From NCBI GenBank assembly GCA_910579995.1, contig CAJTWH010000028.1, positions 1 to 37,960 on the forward strand: a stretch of 37,960 nucleotides of DNA, read 5' to 3'. Positions 33,373 to 37,960 of this stretch are shown here, piece after piece. Each line of letters opens with the position of its first letter. Position 1 is the first letter of the stretch. The notes under the pieces were generated by a model. The model did not search any database. It saw only the letters and a list, made by a program, of their open reading frames with translations, and was not told where the DNA came from. Position numbers and translations under genes: made by a program. The DNA comes from an uncultured Muribaculaceae bacterium (GTDB taxonomy: Bacteria > Bacteroidota > Bacteroidia > Bacteroidales > Muribaculaceae).

Positions 33373-34857
33373 TTATTTATTTGGTGTTGCTAAAATATAA
33401 TGCATGTCATGGTTATATACCTTTCCATTGACATCAAGATAATTTGATGAATAATACCCGTCTCCACTTCCGGCATACCCCCAATTAATGTAAATGGTAC
33501 AGGAATACTCATCTCTTAAAAGCCAAGTAGCTGCTATCTCGAATTTTCCGGGTGATTTTACAGTGTATAATAATATGGATCTACGATAGAATGTACTCCT
33601 AAAACCGCCGGCAACAAATGCATGGCCTATATATAATTGACTCTCTGAATCATACCTACTGCCAGTAATAAAGACCGGTTTGCCACTGGTAACTACCCCT
33701 TGCAAATCTATAAGATTCTCCAAATTTTTTACACCCGATGTATTATATCCAAAAGCTTTAAATGTGTTGTTGGCGTTGCTATTGGTCATAGTTGTTTCAT
33801 TTGGACCAAAGTTGGCTTTTCCTGTCTGCGCCAAGGAAAAGAGGAACTCAGAAGTTGTTGAAGTGGCATATTCAAAAGGCATAGCTGACCAATCATAGCT
33901 CTGTGGCCATTCGTAATACCTCATTATCTGCCCCATTGCCACTGGAACACAGCCGGCTGGAGATATGGTTTCATTTTTTACTGACGTAAAGGAGGGATAA
34001 ACAGCATTATATCCATTCCGCTGCCCCCATTTAGACTTAACCATTAGCGCCTCTGAATTGATTACATCATAACTGATGTATCTGATTAAAGAAATTGGTT
34101 TATAGTTTGTCTGAAACTGCCAATAACAACTTTCTCGCGCAGCGTCAAACACTTCTCTGGCAGTAAGGTTGCCACTCGAGAGATTTGAAAGGTATGTATT
34201 CAAGGCGTTTTCATCGCCTTCAAGCATGTAGTAATTACGGAAGTTCCATGACGATATAGAATCTTTCATTACAGCCTGAGAGTTATAGAATTGTTGCTTT
34301 AAAGATTCGGGCCAAGAATCGAAGTCCTCTCCGTTTTCCGGTGCGGCTCTGCTTATGCTTGGTGCTTCTCGATTTTCAACCAAGCTCCATAGCAAACGGT
34401 TTTCAAAAGTGGAATCCAGAGGAAGTGTGAGTGTATTCTCGACATTGTGAGTGATTATGTCAAGCCCGAATTTGGCATTAGGGTTGATGTTGGCAAGGTC
34501 GAAATGCCCTCTGTCGTTAAAAGCTATCACCGGGGCTGCCGTCTTGACGGCGCTTGTTATCAAGAAGCCCCCGTTTTCTCCGAAGTTGAGTATATACAGC
34601 ACAGCCTTACCCTCGGCGGATAACACCGAATCGATGGTTACCGACGCACTTCTTGAGGTGGCCGAAACAGGTGATAATTCAGAGGAAGCCATTCTTAAAG
34701 CCTCGAAGACATTTACTTTTATTGAGTCAGGTGCCGGCTCAGAATCAAGAAGTGTTGGCGCTGCTGCCACATCACTATCCGGAAGAAGTGTTGGCTCTTC
34801 ATATTGGCTACAGGCGATTGCTATAAGTGCCAAGGCCGCAAAAATAAGTTTTCTCAT
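33373..34857 (-). CDS. C10-family cysteine peptidase (streptopain-like) lipoprotein
   Basis: A 494-aa zymogen. Lipobox I-A-I-A-C (Cys16). Residues about 45-160 fit the Spi-type inhibitory propeptide (V-N-V-F-E-A-L-R-M-A, L-Y-I-L-N-F-G-E-N-G-G-F-L-I-T-S-A). The catalytic domain begins near 265: K-W-G-Q-R-N-G-Y-N, then P-A-G-C-V-P-V-A-M-G-Q-I-M (nucleophile Cys303), G-H-A-F-V-A-G-G (His412) and Y-I-N-W-G-Y-A-G-S-G-D-G-Y-Y (Asn/Trp). All catalytic parts are present. The family activates by propeptide removal and degrades proteins; B. fragilis homologues are host-activated. It is the first gene of a three-gene operon with its own promoter (34910-34941) and is more AT-rich than its neighbours, suggesting acquisition. 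Confidence 0.93.
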   Translation of the reverse strand: MRKLIFAALALIAIACSQYEEPTLLPDSDVAAAPTLLDSEPAPDSIKVNVFEALRMASSELSPVSATSRSASVTIDSVLSAEGKAVLYILNFGENGGFLITSAVKTAAPVIAFNDRGHFDLANINPNAKFGLDIITHNVENTLTLPLDSTFENRLLWSLVENREAPSISRAAPENGEDFDSWPESLKQQFYNSQAVMKDSISSWNFRNYYMLEGDENALNTYLSNLSSGNLTAREVFDAARESCYWQFQTNYKPISLIRYISYDVINSEALMVKSKWGQRNGYNAVYPSFTSVKNETISPAGCVPVAMGQIMRYYEWPQSYDWSAMPFEYATSTTSEFLFSLAQTGKANFGPNETTMTNSNANNTFKAFGYNTSGVKNLENLIDLQGVVTSGKPVFITGSRYDSESQLYIGHAFVAGGFRSTFYRRSILLYTVKSPGKFEIAATWLLRDEYSCTIYINWGYAGSGDGYYSSNYLDVNGKVYNHDMHYILATPNK

Positions 34858-34909
34858 GAAAATGATTGTAATTTAAGGTTATAATTCTTTTGTTGGCTTT
34901 TATCGATTG

Positions 34910-34941
34910 CAAAGCTAAGAGTTTTGTTTGATAAAAGCAAA
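34910..34941 (-). promoter_or_regulatory. Promoter of the C10 peptidase operon
   Basis: The minus strand reads TTTG (34941-34938), a 20-nt spacer, TAGCTTTG (34917-34910), about 50 nt upstream of the start codon. The remainder of the gap 34858-35163 is AT-rich and ends with the direct-repeat hairpin at 35047 and the palindrome at 35146; no gene is seen. Confidence 0.75.
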
Positions 34942-35046
34942 TTTCAGGTCAATTTTATCAAATTATTTCAAATTGCGGTAAAATTAGAGGAATATTTAGT
35001 AAATAGTTGGTTATTGAGCTGAGCCGTTAGCCGAAAGATTTGTGAG

Positions 35047-35077
35047 AGCGCCCCGAGGGGCGCTTGTCACAAACCGG
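35047..35077. repeat. Direct-repeat hairpin, right of the C10 operon
   Basis: AGCGCCCC-GA-GGGGCGCT with flanking TGTGA/TCACA extending the stem. It is a near copy of the hairpin at 32636-32664, same orientation, 2.4 kb away. Confidence 0.65.
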
Positions 35078-35145
35078 TTTTGATGGTGTCGTTTTTCTCT
35101 CTCTTATGTAATTCGCTTTAAAAATTAATGGTTAATAAATAATGT

Positions 35146-35165
35146 AAGTTTCGCTTGCGAAACTT
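35146..35165. repeat. 20-bp palindrome AAGTTTCGC-TT-GCGAAACTT
   Basis: Third copy of the dispersed palindrome. It overlaps the stop codon of the DUF3244 gene (35164-35166), so the hairpin starts at the end of that coding sequence. Confidence 0.8.
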
Positions 35166-35541
35166 AAAGCACAATAGTACCGGTAAAGGTACGTCCGTCG
35201 TCGGTGAGACACTCGATGGCATACTCGCCTGAGGGAAGCGACAGCTCCATCATCGGCTCTTCGGCAGTAACGATATCGAATGACTGATAGCTCTCGTTGG
35301 CTACAGTCACCGACATGGAGTTTACACCTTCGATAAAGCTGAACTCCATGACGCCCGCGCCATAGCGACATTCGATATACACGCGCGAGGGTGCGTTGGG
35401 CCGTTGGCTTGCCGGTCCTTTCTGATGTAAGACTGTGGACGATGAATTTGAGCTGCTCTGGTTAGAATCCGGAATAGCAGATACGGTTATTATACTGAGG
35501 CAGCATATAGCAGCAACGATAAATAGTTTTAATTTTTGCAT
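35164..35541 (-). CDS. DUF3244-type small secreted protein
   Basis: A 125-aa protein with a signal peptide ending V-S-A. A Ser/Asn-rich linker (S-S-S-N-S-S-S) precedes a beta domain of about 75 residues with the DUF3244 layout: V-Y-I-E-C-R-Y-G-A-G, a middle V-T-V-A-N-E-S strand, and L-P-S-G-E-Y-A-I-E-C-L-T-D-D-G-R-T-F-T-G. These small Bacteroidales proteins have no firm function. It has its own promoter and is followed by a palindrome at the stop codon. It lies upstream of the C10 operon in the same direction; whether they work together is unknown. Confidence 0.8.
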   Translation of the reverse strand: MQKLKLFIVAAICCLSIITVSAIPDSNQSSSNSSSTVLHQKGPASQRPNAPSRVYIECRYGAGVMEFSFIEGVNSMSVTVANESYQSFDIVTAEEPMMELSLPSGEYAIECLTDDGRTFTGTIVL

Positions 35542-35563
35542 GGCTAAGTGTTATTTTGTTTGA

Positions 35564-35596
35564 CAAAATTAGCCATGAGTGTTACAATTTACCAAA
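35564..35596 (-). promoter_or_regulatory. Promoter of the DUF3244 gene
   Basis: The minus strand reads TTTG (35596-35593), a 21-nt spacer, TAATTTTG (35571-35564), 23 nt from the start codon. Confidence 0.7.
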
Positions 35597-35754
35597 TTTT
35601 AGGCAAAAATTAATTAGGCTTTTTGGTTTTGTAATAATTTGAAACACAATAGGTTAGGGTCGTGCAAAATTTAAAATTTAGGCGCGGATGTCTAACTTCT
35701 TGGTTGTCAGTTAGTTATGATTGTATATGCGATATATATCTGACTGACAGTATA

Positions 35755-37374
35755 TTAATCAAAATATGGTAAGAATTTCAATGACGACTCCCTTTCAAGC
35801 TTCAGTATTTTAGCCTTGAGTCTTTTCTTCCTGTCATATACAGCCGTCAGTTTCTCCTCCTTTAGTAAAAGGGCTATCGAAGGGATAGAAAAACCAAGAA
35901 TCAGGAGTAGAAACAGCCGGTAATCCGACTCTTTGAGCCGAGGGAAAGCAGAGCGGAAATCGGAGAAAAGATTATCGTTTACCCTGTCGATTTCCTGTTC
36001 GATACCTTCAACCAACTCTCCGCGAATCGAAAGTGACTCGATAAGATTGGTTACCGTGTCGGCTATAGCCTTCCGGGAAGAACGGGTATCGCTATATTGT
36101 GCCATTTTCAAGCAAAGTTCATCAATAAGTCCATATTGGTTGGCAATCAGTTTTCTTACAATAGCAGCCTGCTCTTCCTTTAGATTATTGAGCGATTCGG
36201 TCACTTGGTCGGCATACAACACTTTATTGTCAATCTCTTTCTTCTGTCGCAAATATAATTTTCTTGTGAAATACATCAGAGCCACTATGATAAGTGAAGT
36301 CAGGACAAGCACCAAACGTGTGGTGTCTTTTGAGGCTTCGGCTTCTTGGCGGCTCATGGCGTTCTGCATGGTGTAGTAGCCTGCGACAGACGTTGTGAGG
36401 TTTTGGTTTATGGCATTTTCGAAACTCTTGTTGGTCTTTGCATATACATCTTCGAGCTCTTCAAGGGCCTCAGTCTTTGCATTATTGCGCAGCGCCTTAT
36501 ACCTCACATAATTATATAGAGGAATAGACCGTTCTGCTGTGGAATCCAACAGCTGTAAACTATTGTGAACATCGCCCTGACAGGCCAAGACTAAAGAATA
36601 GTGCAATGTATCTATTGTGCCGGCCATATTGCCATGCAGAATTATTCTATAAAGAGAGTCAGCCTCTTGATATTCATCATTCCATAGATACGACATCGCC
36701 TTGGTTCTTATCGCATCCGTATATAGATTCTCATCGTTATATTTCAGAGCCGAGTCTGCAATTCGATTACACAGTGCCCTTACCTCTATTTCTTTACCGC
36801 TGTTGTGCAGCGCTCTGGCATAGTCTGCCATGGCATAGTTGAGGTATGGCTGACGGCCGCACTGCACCATGTAGTCGTATTCCTTGCGGGCATAGTGGAG
36901 TTCTTCCGCACGGTTGTAGGAGTCGCAGTAGATATCCGATATGCCGCGGCAAGCCATTGAGGCTCTGAAAGAGTCGCCGGTCTCCTCGGCAAGGTCGAGG
37001 GCCTTGAAATAGCTTGGCATTGCCATGGGGAGATTCTTATTCAAATACCTCACACGGCCCTGATAATATGAGGCGAGGGCGAGGCGGCTTTTGTCGCCAC
37101 GCTTCTCATAATAGCGGCAGGCCTCGGTGATAAGCGAATCGTCGGCAGGGGTGAGATAGTTCTTGTATTGCGCCTGTGTGTAGAGCACGCCGAAGAGTGC
37201 CCTGTCGGCGTCGGAGGTGAGGGAGTGGGAGTCGATCGAGTCGAGGATGGCAAGGGCCGAGTTGGATCGCTCTTCCATCAAGGCCTCGGCACGGAGCAGA
37301 CGCGCGTCGGGCTCGCGGCCACACGCCACAAGCAACGCCGCCACCAGCCACCATATACACTTATTTACTTTCAC
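35755..37374 (-). CDS. TPR/membrane protein with C-terminal HTH-like region (regulator)
   Basis: A 539-aa product if it begins at the GTG at 37374 (V-K-V-N-K-C-I-W-W-L-V-A-A-L-L-V-A-C). The upstream ATG at 37410 lies inside the promoter and is unlikely. Lipobox L-L-V-A-C, then helical TPR-like repeats over about 300 residues (A-L-A-S-Y-Y-Q-G-R-V-R-Y, A-M-P-S-Y-F-K-A-L-D-L-A-E-E-T-G-D). A membrane segment follows (V-L-V-L-T-S-L-I-I-V-A-L-M-Y-F), then a coiled coil (E-S-L-N-N-L-K-E-E-Q-A-A-I) and a C-terminal helix-turn-helix-like stretch (E-S-D-Y-R-L-F-L-L-L-I-L-G-F-S-I-P-S-I-A). This layout is common in Bacteroidales membrane-tethered regulators, and DNA binding by the tail is inferred. Confidence 0.75.
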   Translation of the reverse strand: MKVNKCIWWLVAALLVACGREPDARLLRAEALMEERSNSALAILDSIDSHSLTSDADRALFGVLYTQAQYKNYLTPADDSLITEACRYYEKRGDKSRLALASYYQGRVRYLNKNLPMAMPSYFKALDLAEETGDSFRASMACRGISDIYCDSYNRAEELHYARKEYDYMVQCGRQPYLNYAMADYARALHNSGKEIEVRALCNRIADSALKYNDENLYTDAIRTKAMSYLWNDEYQEADSLYRIILHGNMAGTIDTLHYSLVLACQGDVHNSLQLLDSTAERSIPLYNYVRYKALRNNAKTEALEELEDVYAKTNKSFENAINQNLTTSVAGYYTMQNAMSRQEAEASKDTTRLVLVLTSLIIVALMYFTRKLYLRQKKEIDNKVLYADQVTESLNNLKEEQAAIVRKLIANQYGLIDELCLKMAQYSDTRSSRKAIADTVTNLIESLSIRGELVEGIEQEIDRVNDNLFSDFRSAFPRLKESDYRLFLLLILGFSIPSIALLLKEEKLTAVYDRKKRLKAKILKLERESSLKFLPYFD

Positions 37375-37379
37375 AAATG

Positions 37380-37411
37380 CAAAGGTACGAATAAGCGAGA
37401 GCAAAGCCAAA
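37380..37411 (-). promoter_or_regulatory. Promoter of the TPR regulator, inside a repeat
   Basis: The minus strand reads TTTG (37411-37408), a 20-nt spacer, TACCTTTG (37387-37380). The sequence from 37388 to 37434 is a copy of the 75-bp repeat unit found at 22309. The predicted start site is within a few nt of the GTG at 37374, so the message may be leaderless. Confidence 0.72.
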
Positions 37412-37434
37412 TTTATTTGGGCATTACCGAGGAT
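37388..37434. repeat. Third, partial copy of the promoter-bearing 75-bp repeat
   Basis: It shares CGAATAAGCGAG and CCAAATTTATTTG with the units at 22309-22458. In both places the repeat abuts a -7 box of the gene next to it. Confidence 0.8.
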
Positions 37435-37435
37435 C

Positions 37436-37463
37436 TAGGGACGCCGCCGCGGCGCGTCCGCCC
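37436..37463. repeat. Degenerate solo arm of the GC-palindrome element
   Basis: GGGACGCCGCCGCGGCGCG followed by TCCGCCCG matches the arms at 5125-5220 and 11484 with one altered position in the palindrome. Confidence 0.6.
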
Positions 37464-37470
37464 GTCAACA

Positions 37471-37755
37471 ATGGCGTTCGCAGAACGCCGATCATTAGTA
37501 GCCGCATATACCGGAGCCCTGCGGAGGTATGTGCGGTAGAAGCGCCAAATATGAAATGGCGTTCGCAGAACGCCGATTATTAGTAACCGCATATACCGGA
37601 GCTCTGCGGAGGTATGTGCGGTAGAAGCGCCAAATATGGCATGGCGTTCGCAGAACGACGATTATTAGTAGCCGCATATACCGGAGCTCTGCGGAGGTAT
37701 GTGCGGTAGGCGCGCCAAATATGACATGGCGTTCGCAGAACGCCGATTTACTGCG
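37471..37755. repeat. 85-bp tandem repeat array with conserved hairpins
   Basis: Unit starts fall at 37471, 37556, 37641 and 37726, exactly 85 bp apart: three full units and a partial fourth. Each unit carries two hairpins: GGCGTTC-GCA-GAACGCC, and CCGCATATACC paired with GGTATGTGCGG. Unit 3 breaks one stem position (GAACGACG). A degenerate single unit lies at 17525-17590. There are no unique spacers, so it is not a CRISPR array. Confidence 0.85.
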
Positions 37756-37960
37756 GATTAGGCCTATCAGGGAGGGTTATATAATCCGCGTCCTGCCGGA
37801 CGCATGCTCTGCCTTTATCACCAGCCGGGCACACCTGCGCGAAGCTACGGTGTACCCGGTTACGGGTTAATCTATGTCCTGCGGACATGGGTTCGCTACC
37901 TATCTCATCTGCCGGGCACACCTGCGCAGAGCTGCGGTGTACCCGGTTACGGGTTAATCT
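37726..37960. repeat. Dispersed hairpin repeat block (right edge)
   Basis: Homologous, in opposite orientation, to about 17940-18110. Shared hairpins include GCGTCCTGCCGGACGC and ATGTCCTGCGGACAT, with the phrase TGTACCCGGTTAC. The unit about 37840-37898 is repeated at about 37912-37960 and runs off the window end. Confidence 0.78.

Noticed and set aside
37471..37755. Possible CRISPR array
   Set aside because: The repeated unit is 85 bp end to end with no unique spacers, and no cas genes are present.

Overview
The window is a chromosomal segment of a Bacteroidales bacterium, most plausibly a Muribaculaceae-like gut commensal. The evidence is lineage-typical content: type V (FimA/Mfa1-like) fimbrial genes, DUF3575, DUF3868, DUF4906, DUF3244 and DUF4295 proteins, the rpmB-rpmG-DUF4295 cluster, and many promoters of the Bacteroides form TTTG-N19..21-TAnnTTTG. 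The family-level placement is inference.

Layout. Positions 1-150 are hairpin repeats. Positions 151-14581 (minus strand, transcribed right to left) form a fimbrial island: an AraC regulator with an N-terminal membrane segment, DUF3575 barrel, DUF3868/OmpA-like protein, Mfa1-like major fimbrillin, Mfa2/FimB-like anchor, then a duplicated pair of accessory fimbrillin plus DUF4906 tip-like lipoprotein. In one pair the tip gene is an internally deleted, frameshifted remnant. Positions 15037-17457 (plus) hold a secreted EEP-family phosphatase/nuclease and a secreted Ig-like protein, ending in a strong terminator. Positions 17510-18190 are a repeat desert. Positions 18449-19087 encode L28, L33 and DUF4295. 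Positions 19198-22276 (minus) encode an ABC-F ATPase, a Dabb protein and an unrecognised lipoprotein. Positions 22594-23327 hold hicAB. Positions 23512-25342 hold a membrane SH3 protein overlapping a C45-type hydrolase. A candidate small RNA lies at about 25646-25776. Positions 25824-32631 (plus) are housekeeping: ruvX-def-ettA, then asd, a cation:proton antiporter and a TrmH-type methyltransferase. Positions 32703-34857 (minus) are a C10 peptidase operon with two small lipoproteins. A DUF3244 protein and a TPR/membrane/HTH-like regulator follow, and the window ends in an 85-bp tandem repeat array and dispersed hairpin repeats.

How the parts may work together. The fimbrial cluster has the parts of a type V pilus (major subunit, anchor, accessory subunits, tip-like proteins). 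All four pilin or tip proteins and the tip remnant keep an S-R-(A/S/T) site 30-35 residues after the lipobox Cys, where P. gingivalis pilins are trimmed by an Arg-specific protease. The least explained structure is in the non-coding DNA: (a) roughly 140-155-bp GT-arm/core/CA-arm inverted repeats placed 0-9 nt after three stop codons, two of them inside the fimbrial operon; (b) an A19 tract and a perfect (GGTTGGT)8 tract next to the araC promoter; (c) a family of short hairpin modules whose stems vary while pairing is kept; (d) a repeat that carries a promoter -33 element in front of two unrelated genes. Together these suggest repeat-driven control of surface structures, which is inference.
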